Shown here: one piece after another, positions 15,352 through 23,189 of the stretch
How the letters are laid out: each line of letters begins with the position of its first letter
How positions within the stretch are numbered: position 1 is the stretch's first letter
DNA from: HR10 sp964615335
Lineage (GTDB): Bacteria > Acidobacteriota > Blastocatellia > HR10
DNA length: 64,000 nucleotides
Reading direction: 5' to 3'
NCBI GenBank assembly: GCA_964615335.1
Contig: CAZTMT010000015.1
Coordinates: 1-64,000, forward strand
Translations under genes and position numbers: made by a program
The notes under the pieces: model-generated
The model's input: only the letters and a program-made list of their open reading frames with translations
What the model was told of the DNA's origin: nothing
Databases searched by the model: none

Positions 15352-15385
15352 GGGGGTCCCCTCTGAACTGAATGAGGGCCCCCCC
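15352..15385 (-). terminator. GC-rich hairpin behind the S9D peptidase gene
   Basis: The arms GGGGGTCCCCTC and GAGGGCCCCCC flank a 10-base loop and can pair over about 11-12 positions. It lies 9 bases beyond the stop of the minus-strand peptidase gene. No T-tract follows on that strand, so intrinsic termination is plausible but unproven. Confidence 0.4.
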
Positions 15386-15393
15386 ACCGTGCT

Positions 15394-17880
15394 CTAAGGA
15401 TTAGCGTTCACGCGCTCGCGCGGCGGAGCGTTTTTCACATACTTATCGAACCAGGCGAGCATCTCATAGAGGACATGCTCGACCGATTCGCGCGCGACGT
15501 AACCGTGCGACTCATGCGGAAGCATGACCAGACGCACAGTCCCGCCATTGCCGCGAATGGCGTGGTAGAGCCGCTCGGATTGGATCGGGAACGTCCCCGG
15601 GTTGTTATCGTCCTCGCCGTGAATGAGCAGGATGGGCTCGTTGATCTTGTGCGCGAACATGAAGGGGGAGACCCGGATGTAGAGATCGGGTGCTTCCCAG
15701 AGCGTTCGCCGTTCGTTTTGAAAGCCGAAAGGAGTGAGCGTGCGATTGTAAGCTCCGCTGCGGGCAATACCAGCGCGGAACAGATCCGAGTGCGCCAGAA
15801 GATTTGCCGTCATGAACGCGCCGTAGCTGTGTCCGGCGACGCCCACGCGATCGGGATCGGTCACGCCCATCTCGACGGCCTTGCGAATGGCCGCGCGCGC
15901 GTTCATGACGATCTGGTCAATGAAGGTGTTATTCACCGTCTCCGGATCGCCGACGACCGGCATGGCGACATTGTCCAGGACGGCGTAGCCGGCCAGCGCG
16001 AAGAAAAGCGGCGAGGGCCCCTGAATCGTCAGGAAGCGATGGGGCGAACCGGTGACCTGACTGGCGACGGTCGGATCGGTGAATTCGATCGGATAGGCCC
16101 AGACGACCGTCGGAAGGCGCGTCCCTTCCTTGTAGTCGGGCGGCAAATAGAGCGTGAACGAAAGCTGCACGCCGTCCTCGCGCTGATAGGTGACCAGTTG
16201 CTTCCGAATCTTCCGAAGCTGCGGCGCCGGATCCGCAAAACGTGTGAGGGCGCGAAGTGAAGCCGCCGCCTCTCCCGGGCCTACTGTGCGAACGTAGTAG
16301 TTCGGCGGATCGGTCGGCGTCTCTCGACGCGTGAGCACCTGTGTCCCATCGTCCCGAAGCAGGGCGATGACCATCTCATAGCTTCGCTCGTCGCATCGGA
16401 AGAGGCGCTCGCTCGTGAACGTCCGCAGGTGGAAGCGATCCAGGAAGGGGCGTTCGCCCTCCGGGGACGCTCCCGCTCCGATCAGGAAGATCCAATCTCC
16501 ATCTTGCTGGATCACGTGATGGCCGCTCGGGAGCGTGCGCAAGACAGGCGCGCCCGGATCCTTATACCGATCTTGCGCGCTCAAGCTCCAGACCAGACGC
16601 GGAGCTTCCGAGCGATTGTCCGGATTGATCCAAAACGTGCGCTGCCACCGGCGACGGCGATCGAAATCGCGCACGAAGGCCCATCCCCCTTTCTCCCCCC
16701 ATTGAATTCCGGCGAAGCGATGCTCGAGCTTGAGCACCTCGGTGGGAGAATCGGTGAAAGGCGCGCGCAGCAGGAGCAGACGATCCCGATAGGGAACGTT
16801 TTTGCGCGGATCGCCCTCATCGAGAGCTTCGACCCATACGAGCGTGGCCGGATCCGTGGGCCGCCAGGCATACGCCCGTGGGCCCGTGGGCACTCCTTCG
16901 ATCGGAACGTGCTCCTGAAGCGGCAGGCTCGCCAGCTTGTAGACCATGCGTCCGGAGCGATCCCACACTTCGACCTCTTTGGGGAACGCCGTGTGAGGCA
17001 CAAGATAGGAATACGGGCGGTGAACGCGCGCGACCAGAAGATACCGACCATCGGGCGAAGGTTCGATTGTTTGGAAAATATCGGGCGATCCGATGCGCGT
17101 CAGACGTCCATCGGTCACATCCACCAGAGCCAGTTGCGCTCGGGCATAGTACTCAAAGAGCGCTTCATCATGGGGCGTTCGCAGCAGGTCCTGGTACGTG
17201 CGAACCGGCGTGGGGCGTCCCGATCCCTCTTGAACATTCGGCCCGACAGGGACTTGGGGAGGCGCGGGCGGCTGTCCGCGATCGGCCGGAACGAGCTGAA
17301 CAAGGAGTTCGCGCGAGCCAGGCATCCATTGAAACGGTTCTCCGTAGGCCGCGTTGATCCGGGCTTCGACGAGCCGACGCACGCGCCCGGTCGCCGTCTC
17401 CCCCACCCACAGTTCAATTCCATTCTCCAGCGTGTTGAGGAAAGCGAAGTATCGTCCGTCGGGACTCCATCGGGGAATCCCCGGACGCGACGAGGGCGGA
17501 AGCGCGACTTTGATCTCCGTCCCGTCGGCGATCTTCACCAGGGTGAGCGCGGTGACCGATGGAACGCGATACGGCCCGTTCGTCTTCGGGTTGATCCGAA
17601 GACCAGCCAGACGGAGCATCGGCCGAGCCAGATCGGCGATCGGAGGGTACCGCTCCTCTTCAATGAGCATCAGGACATCGCGCGTCGGGCTGACGGAGAC
17701 CTGCGGCGTGGTCTTCGCGTGAAGCACTTGCAGGATCTCTGGCGGCGGCTTCTTATACGTTTCCTGCGTCTGCCCTCTGGCATCTCCGCCGAAGATGAGG
17801 CTCAGCAGAACGAAGAACAAGATTCCCCCCGCGGTGAAAGCTCGAGCGGAAGGAAATACGCACTTGGTCGTTTTTCTCAT
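15394..17880 (-). CDS. Exported S9 family peptidase (glutamyl endopeptidase-like, S9D)
   Basis: 828 residues with a signal peptide (FTAGGILFFVLLSLIFGGDARGQ). A long beta-propeller region contains WSPDGRYFAFL and SPDGRYLLVARVHRPY, followed by the hydrolase domain with Ser685 in VAGHSYGAFMTANLL, GEDDNNPGTFP and HESHGY. The propeller-hydrolase length and the SYGAFMTANLLAH signature resemble plant and bacterial glutamyl endopeptidase-type S9D enzymes. Start ATG has GGAGGTGAGCC upstream. A sigma70-like promoter lies at 17954-17982. With the plus-strand S9 gene it brackets the PqqD/HprK pair. Confidence 0.88.
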   Translation of the reverse strand: MRKTTKCVFPSARAFTAGGILFFVLLSLIFGGDARGQTQETYKKPPPEILQVLHAKTTPQVSVSPTRDVLMLIEEERYPPIADLARPMLRLAGLRINPKTNGPYRVPSVTALTLVKIADGTEIKVALPPSSRPGIPRWSPDGRYFAFLNTLENGIELWVGETATGRVRRLVEARINAAYGEPFQWMPGSRELLVQLVPADRGQPPAPPQVPVGPNVQEGSGRPTPVRTYQDLLRTPHDEALFEYYARAQLALVDVTDGRLTRIGSPDIFQTIEPSPDGRYLLVARVHRPYSYLVPHTAFPKEVEVWDRSGRMVYKLASLPLQEHVPIEGVPTGPRAYAWRPTDPATLVWVEALDEGDPRKNVPYRDRLLLLRAPFTDSPTEVLKLEHRFAGIQWGEKGGWAFVRDFDRRRRWQRTFWINPDNRSEAPRLVWSLSAQDRYKDPGAPVLRTLPSGHHVIQQDGDWIFLIGAGASPEGERPFLDRFHLRTFTSERLFRCDERSYEMVIALLRDDGTQVLTRRETPTDPPNYYVRTVGPGEAAASLRALTRFADPAPQLRKIRKQLVTYQREDGVQLSFTLYLPPDYKEGTRLPTVVWAYPIEFTDPTVASQVTGSPHRFLTIQGPSPLFFALAGYAVLDNVAMPVVGDPETVNNTFIDQIVMNARAAIRKAVEMGVTDPDRVGVAGHSYGAFMTANLLAHSDLFRAGIARSGAYNRTLTPFGFQNERRTLWEAPDLYIRVSPFMFAHKINEPILLIHGEDDNNPGTFPIQSERLYHAIRGNGGTVRLVMLPHESHGYVARESVEHVLYEMLAWFDKYVKNAPPRERVNANP

Positions 17881-17953
17881 GGCTCACCTCCATGTTTTCT
17901 CATGAAGGGCGCACCTGTTGGGCACCCATGTCACGCTCTCCTCGGATCAAGTG

Positions 17954-17982
17954 ATTTTATGGACCGCCCCTTCCAAAGACAA
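17954..17982 (-). promoter_or_regulatory. Sigma70-like promoter for the S9D peptidase gene
   Basis: On the minus strand TTGTCT (17977-17982) and TAAAAT (17954-17959) are separated by 17 bases. The distance to the ATG at 17880 is about 70 bases. The rest of the interval to 18186 (about 200 bases, downstream of nhaA) shows no gene. Confidence 0.55.
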
Positions 17983-18186
17983 GCCTGCGCGCGTCTGAAT
18001 TGCGCAGAAGACGGGACTGCCCCCTCACTCTGTATTCTCCGGTGGGCTCCCGAAATGACCGGGTCACGCTCGCAGCTCCCCTTGATTTGCCTGCCTATCG
18101 CTTTGGGAGGGGGGCATAGGATACACGCGCGCGGGCTGATCGAAAATGGTGAAGAACTCGTCAGGGATCTCCAGCCCCTTCACGCA

Positions 18187-19560
18187 TTATGCCGAGGATT
18201 CGCCCTCCGGGCCTCTCATCGTGTGCTCGGGCTGGGAACCGATCTTCCTGAGCAGCGCATATCCTACAATCCCGGCCACAAGCGACGCCGTGAGAATGCC
18301 TATCTTCGCCCTGGAGAGAAGGGGGCTGTCGCCAAAGGCCAGGTTCGCGATAAACAGAGACATCGTGAAGCCGATTCCACCCAACCAGCCCACGCCGTAA
18401 ACGTGTCGCCATCCGACCTGGCTCGGAAGAGCGGCCAGGCGGCTCCGAACGGCTATCCAGGAGAACAGCACGATGCCCACTTGTTTGCCGACCACCAGAC
18501 CCACGATGATGCCCAGGCTGATGGGATCCGTCACAGCGGACGATAAATCCCCGCTCAAGGACACGCCTGCATTGGCCAGGGCGAAGATTGGCATGATGGC
18601 GAACGTGACCCAAGGGTGCAGGGCATGTTCCAATCGGTGCATTGGCGTGGCCACGTGCTCGCACATCTTCTCCAGCGTGTGCACGGCATCGTGTTGGTCG
18701 GCGGAGATGAGCCCGCTTGATCCCGACTTCCCCGCGCGCTCGAAGTCTTCAAGCACAGCCCAGCTCTGGACCAGAAACTCCTCCGCATGGATGCGTGCTC
18801 GCGCGGGGATCGTCATGGCCAGCAAAACGCCAGCCACAGTCGCATGGACTCCGGATTTCAAAAAGGCCAACCACAGCCCCACGCCGAGCAGCGCGTAAAC
18901 CAGAGGGTGACGAACCCCAGCCCCGTTGGCCACGACCAAGAGAGCCAGGAAACCCGCTCCCAGAGCCAAGCTCATTCGCGAGATCTCGGCTGTGTAGAAA
19001 AAAGCGATCACCAGCACCGCCAGAATGTCATCCACAATAGCCAACGCCGTGAGGAAGACTTTCAGGGCGAAGGGAACGCGGTGGCCCAACAGCATCAGCA
19101 CGCCCAGGGCAAATGCGATATCGGTGGCCATGGGAATCCCCCAGCCCCGGGCTCCCGGCGTCCCAGCGTTGAAGGCTGTGTAAATGCCAGCCGGCACGAG
19201 CGCGCCCCCAAGAGCCGCCGCGATCGGCAGTGACGCCTTGCGGAGGGAGTTCAATTCCCCAACCAGCACCTCGCGCTTGATCTCCAGCCCAACGACGAAG
19301 AAGAAAATCGCCATGAGTCCATCGTTGATCCACAGCCACAGCGGTTTGGAGAGCATGAACTCCCCCACTCCGACCGTCACCTTCGTTTGCCACAGGCTGA
19401 AATACGTGTCAGCCCAGGGGGAGTTGGCCCACACCAATGCCGCGGCTGTGCACACAAGCAGGAGAATGCCACCTGCCGCTTCGATCTTGGCGAATTCCTG
19501 AAAGGATCGCAGGATCCTCTCCGCAGGTCCCTGTGAAGCGAGTTGTCTCATCTTCGCCAT
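18187..19560 (-). CDS. nhaA: Na+/H+ antiporter NhaA
   Basis: 457 residues, an inner-membrane antiporter exporting Na+ for H+. Characteristic segments: FAKIEAAGGILLLVCTAAALVWANSPW (first helix), DGLMAIFFFVVGLEIKREVLVGEL, MATDIAFALGV (unwound TM4) and the ion-binding Asp pair Asp177-Asp178 in LTALAIVDDILAVL. About 12 transmembrane segments are evident. A soluble insertion with EEFLVQSWAVLEDFERAGKSGSSG lies before TM9. Length is somewhat greater than E. coli NhaA because of N- and C-terminal extensions. It stands alone between the S9D peptidase and the transposase relic. Confidence 0.95.
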   Translation of the reverse strand: MAKMRQLASQGPAERILRSFQEFAKIEAAGGILLLVCTAAALVWANSPWADTYFSLWQTKVTVGVGEFMLSKPLWLWINDGLMAIFFFVVGLEIKREVLVGELNSLRKASLPIAAALGGALVPAGIYTAFNAGTPGARGWGIPMATDIAFALGVLMLLGHRVPFALKVFLTALAIVDDILAVLVIAFFYTAEISRMSLALGAGFLALLVVANGAGVRHPLVYALLGVGLWLAFLKSGVHATVAGVLLAMTIPARARIHAEEFLVQSWAVLEDFERAGKSGSSGLISADQHDAVHTLEKMCEHVATPMHRLEHALHPWVTFAIMPIFALANAGVSLSGDLSSAVTDPISLGIIVGLVVGKQVGIVLFSWIAVRSRLAALPSQVGWRHVYGVGWLGGIGFTMSLFIANLAFGDSPLLSRAKIGILTASLVAGIVGYALLRKIGSQPEHTMRGPEGESSA

Positions 19561-19644
19561 AACCCACGCTGCCGACTCATGATCGCTGCTGGAAGCAAGG
19601 GCTCAAATATAAAACTTCTTGCGTGATAGTGATGAGCCTGCTTT

Positions 19645-20162
19645 TCTTCCCTCCCTCGTCAACATCTTCTCTCATCTTCTTCACCTTCTTGACCAAACCA
19701 TCCCTGCCATCTGCCATCCCATCCCTCCCCTCACCATCAACTCCATGTTCACTAATCCAGCAATTAATCCCACCATCCCTTCATATCCTCTCCCACGACC
19801 ACGGGACAAACCCCCAAAGGCTTGATACCTCTTCATCTCCATTATCTTATGCTCTACCTTCACCCTGATACGGTTAACCTTCCTGTTTCCTTCCCTCTCT
19901 CTTTCCCTTAACTCCTTACCTTTTGCCTTCTTCTTTGGCTTCCTTATCTCCCATTCAGGAACTATCCTCTCTATCCCCTCCTATCCCTGTCAAACCATCC
20001 CATCACCTTCAACCCCCTTAACCTCCCCTTTATCCCTGAAACCTCAAACACCATGATGTCCTGTCTTTTCCCTTCCCATCCCGATGAAACATCTATGATA
20101 AGCCCTCCCCTCCTTTCCAGGATCCCTTCCCTTTCCCCATCGTACTCTCTCCTCATCCCCTT
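19645..20162 (-). pseudogene. Decayed IS5-type DDE transposase
   Basis: On the minus strand two frames together read like the C-terminal two thirds of an IS5/DDE_Tnp_4 transposase. The first has GGLIIDVSSGWEGKRQDIMV then FEVSGIKGRL. After a frameshift near 20000 the second has GIERIVPEWEIRKPKKKAKG, then NRIRVKVEHKIMEMKRYQAF and YEGMVGLIAGLVNMEL. These match the xDVxxGxxGxxHDxxxF, DRGYxGI, PKKxxG and RxxVEHxIxxxKR...IAGLVN landmarks. The N-terminal DNA-binding part and one catalytic Asp region are missing, and stops break the frame. The strand is strikingly purine-rich, unlike the surroundings, suggesting a foreign source. It abuts the stop of the CARF gene. Confidence 0.75.
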
Positions 20163-21374
20163 CTATTTCTGCAGCCGGATGCGACGCGGTTCCAAAAGCA
20201 AGCCATACCGCGCCGAGCGCGGGGCCGCACCGATATTGGTGATCTGTAACTCGCGCGGGAATCCCTTCCGTTCGAGCAGCCGATTGATCTTAGACCGATA
20301 GGAGAGGAAGCGATCGGGATCTAATTGCCACCTCTTTTCGGCCTGTTTGGGGGGAAACGCCCAGGGGGAGGCGAAGGTCTCGCAGAGCTGACGATAGCGT
20401 TCCGGGACGATTTCGGAATAACTCGGGAAGCACGCGGGACAGGTCTGAGGAGCATGGCGAAAGCGCGCGTGCTCCCGATGCCGGGCGCGAAGTTCGGCGA
20501 AGTAGGTGAAGAGGGCCAGTTTCACACCGGTGAGAGGGAGCAAACGCTCGCTCAGTCGCGCGTTCTTCGTCTGATAGTCAATGACCAGAGGCTCCCACTT
20601 CTCAGCCTGACGATCCAGCTCGCACTGCACGACGCGAATCTGCTCCTCGATAGTTCGGTACAGCTTCTTCTTCCCGAGCCACGAACGCAAGCGGACGAAG
20701 GGAATTTCGGCCAGCTCGATCCGAGCCTCGCGCGTGTCGGCGACTTCGCCCACGCCGACTCCGATGAGTCGGCTCCGCCGAGGGGGGAAGAAGAACTGGG
20801 GATTATGTTCGAAACGCTCAGGCACGAGCACGTGATAGAGCTGGTCCCGCTCTCGCCCGTAGAGAGTGAAGGCCAGGGCCATATAGGCCGACATCGTCTT
20901 GCGCCCTCCGGCGATCGAGCCGTGGAGCACAGTGCGCGGATCTTCGGTGAGCTTCTTGATGAAACCCAGAAGCTGTTCAGCCAAACACCGGTTGTCCTCG
21001 ACTGTGCGAATGTCCTCCAGCACCTCGGCCTGAGCGGACGTCGTCCGTGCGCCCGACGGCTGTCGCGCGCGACGGGATGACAACCTCCGGATCGTTAGGA
21101 TGTGCGCCGCGTCAAAGGAGATTCTGGCCGGATCCAGCCCGTATTCGCGACAGAAGGCGAAAAATTGCCCCCGTTCGGGATCGAGCAAATCGCGCCGAGC
21201 GCGCTCGGCTCCCGTGCGCGTCGTGATCACAAAGACTTCCGAGATCGGAATGCGCCGCTGCACCACCAAGGCGTAAAGCGTCTCGGTGACGATCTGCGGC
21301 GTCTGGCCGAGCACGGCTACCAGAATGTGACGGGCCGTACGATCGGCTCGCTGTTTATGCCGCTTCGCCTTCAC
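20163..21374 (-). CDS. CARF protein of the NE0113 family with winged-helix-like C-terminus
   Basis: 403 residues from a GTG start. The CARF core is shared with the protein at 6139-7143: HILVAVLGQTPQIVTETLYAL, VFVITT and GSIAGGRKTMSAYMALAF (about 153-170). It is longer, with an Arg-rich insertion (about 97-112) and a C-terminal region ending in FLSYRSKINRLLERKG then GAAPRSARYGLLLEP, resembling a winged helix with a recognition helix and wing. This suggests a cyclic-oligoadenylate-responsive regulator rather than a nuclease; no HEPN motif is seen. It lies about 10 kb from the CRISPR operon, next to repeat cluster B, with its own promoter. Confidence 0.78.
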   Translation of the reverse strand: MKAKRHKQRADRTARHILVAVLGQTPQIVTETLYALVVQRRIPISEVFVITTRTGAERARRDLLDPERGQFFAFCREYGLDPARISFDAAHILTIRRLSSRRARQPSGARTTSAQAEVLEDIRTVEDNRCLAEQLLGFIKKLTEDPRTVLHGSIAGGRKTMSAYMALAFTLYGRERDQLYHVLVPERFEHNPQFFFPPRRSRLIGVGVGEVADTREARIELAEIPFVRLRSWLGKKKLYRTIEEQIRVVQCELDRQAEKWEPLVIDYQTKNARLSERLLPLTGVKLALFTYFAELRARHREHARFRHAPQTCPACFPSYSEIVPERYRQLCETFASPWAFPPKQAEKRWQLDPDRFLSYRSKINRLLERKGFPRELQITNIGAAPRSARYGLLLEPRRIRLQK

Positions 21375-21436
21375 TGCATCACCAAGCGATCGCCCCGAAG
21401 ATGATGTCCGCGTTCATCAATGCCAGTGGGCCATGA

Positions 21437-21448
21437 GCCCTTAAGGGC
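21437..21448. promoter_or_regulatory. 12-bp perfect palindrome in the CARF gene leader (candidate operator)
   Basis: GCCCTTAAGGGC is a perfect inverted repeat located about 25 bases downstream of the -10 box and about 63 bases upstream of the GTG start of the 20163-21374 gene. Position and symmetry suit an operator, perhaps for autoregulation by the winged-helix end of the CARF protein. Inference only. Confidence 0.4.
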
Positions 21449-21472
21449 ACTTTCACTCCAAAAGGACGGAAA

Positions 21473-21502
21473 ACTATAGATGGCCACCGGAGCTATTGTC
21501 AA
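21473..21502 (-). promoter_or_regulatory. Strong sigma70-like promoter of the NE0113-type CARF gene
   Basis: On the minus strand a perfect TTGACA (21497-21502) and TATAGT (21473-21478, five of six) are 18 bases apart. The leader to the GTG start is about 95 bases and holds the palindrome at 21437-21448. Confidence 0.7.
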
Positions 21503-21534
21503 CACATCGCTCGAAGCAGCACGGGATGACCGCC

Positions 21535-22285
21535 GGAGATGCTGCCGAACGACACTCTTCCACAAAAAACCCGAAGGGGGCGACTGGGAATAGCCTGAGC
21601 CCATTGTGAGAACGACACCTTCCTCAAGGAGCCCCCGAAGTGGGCGACAGAGATTAGCCCGGGGCGTGAGCCTTTTTGCAGAACGACCCTTTTCCGCAAA
21701 AAGCCCACGGAGGGGGCGGCAGAGAATAGCCTAGGGCGTAAGCCCTAGGAACGGAACGTGAGCCCCCCCCAATTTCCCCACAAGCCCCCGAAGGGGGCGA
21801 CACACCAGGATGCCACCCAACCGGTCGGGTTCACACACACCAGGTCACAACATCGGGGGATACACGAATGGCGTCCTTCGATTCGTCCGGCTCCTGACCC
21901 GATGTGCCGCCCGCTGGCGCGGGCTCGAGGATAATTGGGGACCTCGTTTCCTGGGGTTCCGCTGCCGCTCCACCCCCCGTCCTAGGGTTCCGCTTCGCTC
22001 CACCCCGGGCTAGTCTCTGTCGCCCACTCCGTGGGCTTTCTGCGGAATGAAATTTTGTCATGTTGGGATTCCTGGGGTTCCGCTCGTGCTTCACCCCAGG
22101 CTCTGTTGCCTGCCAGAGCAGGCTCTCTGCGGAATGAGGTTTGGTCTCACATGGGGTTCCGCTTGCGCTTCACCTCAGGCTATCGTCTGTCGCTCTCTTC
22201 CGAGGGCTCTTTGCGGAATGGGACTCGATCTCGCATGGAGTTTGGCTGCTGCTCCGCCGTCTGTCGCCCTCTTTGAGGACTCAAG
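21535..22285. repeat. Palindromic repeat cluster B
   Basis: About 0.75 kb with the same organisation as cluster A. A left arm has units such as CCACGGAGGGGGCGGCAGAG, a spacer of about 95 bases includes CACACACACCAGGTCACAAC, and a right arm carries inverted units (CTGTCGCCCACTCCGTGGGC). The block 21702-21809 matches 10533-10638 with only a handful of differences. The right arm runs to the stop of the polysaccharide export gene. No gene is seen within it. Confidence 0.85.
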
Positions 22286-22286
22286 C

Positions 22287-23183
22287 TCAAAAGAACCGTC
22301 GGGGGATGAGGACCGTATCGCCAGGTTTGAGTTCCACATCAGGGCTCTGGCCACGAAGAATCCGATCCAGATCGGCGCGCAGGATCTCGATCGTCCCATC
22401 GGCGCGCCGCCGTCGGATTTGAACCTTGCTCCGCTTGGCGAATTCCGTCGGACCGCCGGCGTGGATGATGGCTTGTGAGAGCGTGAGGCCGGGCGTGTAT
22501 TCGATAGCCTGAGGAGTTCGGATCTCTCCGGTGATGAAGATGTACTCCCGGGACGAATGCACTTCCACGACGTCGCCCGACTGCACGAGCATCGTATACT
22601 TCTCGGGCGCATCGAGGGAGATCGTGAGTGTCACCGGACGCCCCTCGCTCCACCGCGTGAGCGTGACGCGACGAGCTGTCGGGCGCACACCTGCAGAAGC
22701 CAGGATCTCGATCAGAGGAACGCGTTCCCGCTTCAAGATGAAAGGTCCGGTAGTCCCCATATCGCCGAGCAGATAGACGCGGTGACTGCGATATTCCTTG
22801 ACGGCGACGACGAGCTCGGGATTTTCGAAAAAGCCGTTTCGCAAAAGGCGCTTAAGCTGGTCTTCGATCTCGGAGGTCGTCTTCCCGGCGACGGCGATAT
22901 TTCCGACATAGGGGAAGAAGATGTAGCCCCCCGAGGAGACGCGGTATTCGCGCGGCACCTCCGGATCGTTCGCGAGCAGGATCTCCAGGACGTCTTCCGG
23001 GCCGACGCGATAGATTTCTGTCAGCGGTGGCTCGGAGGCTCCCGCGGCCGGAGGCATGGCTTGGCGCGGGACCTCTTCCTGGCCCGATGAAGCTCCAACG
23101 CGCGGGGAGAGCAGCAGGACGAGCAGAAGGAGCAGGCCCCCGTATCCTCCGCACCTGCCAAGATGAGCTTTCGGCGCACTCAT
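22287..23183 (-). CDS. Wza-type polysaccharide export protein
   Basis: 298 residues: N-terminal signal (GLLLLLVLLLSPRVGASS), a Poly_export domain beginning IYRVGPEDVLEILLANDPEV with GGYIFFPYVGNIAVAGKTTSEIEDQL, then two SLBB repeats (VYLLGDMGTTGPFIL and YIFITGEIRTPQAIEYTPGLTLSQAIIHAGG). Family role: periplasmic/outer-membrane conduit for capsule or exopolysaccharide. It is shorter than E. coli Wza and lacks the C-terminal amphipathic membrane helix. Downstream partner of the barrel protein and WecA-type transferase encoded just upstream on the same strand. Confidence 0.88.
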   Translation of the reverse strand: MSAPKAHLGRCGGYGGLLLLLVLLLSPRVGASSGQEEVPRQAMPPAAGASEPPLTEIYRVGPEDVLEILLANDPEVPREYRVSSGGYIFFPYVGNIAVAGKTTSEIEDQLKRLLRNGFFENPELVVAVKEYRSHRVYLLGDMGTTGPFILKRERVPLIEILASAGVRPTARRVTLTRWSEGRPVTLTISLDAPEKYTMLVQSGDVVEVHSSREYIFITGEIRTPQAIEYTPGLTLSQAIIHAGGPTEFAKRSKVQIRRRRADGTIEILRADLDRILRGQSPDVELKPGDTVLIPRRFF

Positions 23184-23189
23184 GCTCGT

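Noticed and set aside
16429..18546. 705-codon plus-strand frame
   Set aside because: Antisense shadow of the S9D peptidase and nhaA genes; its translation is Arg/Gly/His-rich with no domain, as expected in GC-rich DNA.
19619..19868. Short plus-strand frames in the pyrimidine-rich region
   Set aside because: They are the antisense of the decayed transposase; the minus strand holds the recognisable motifs.
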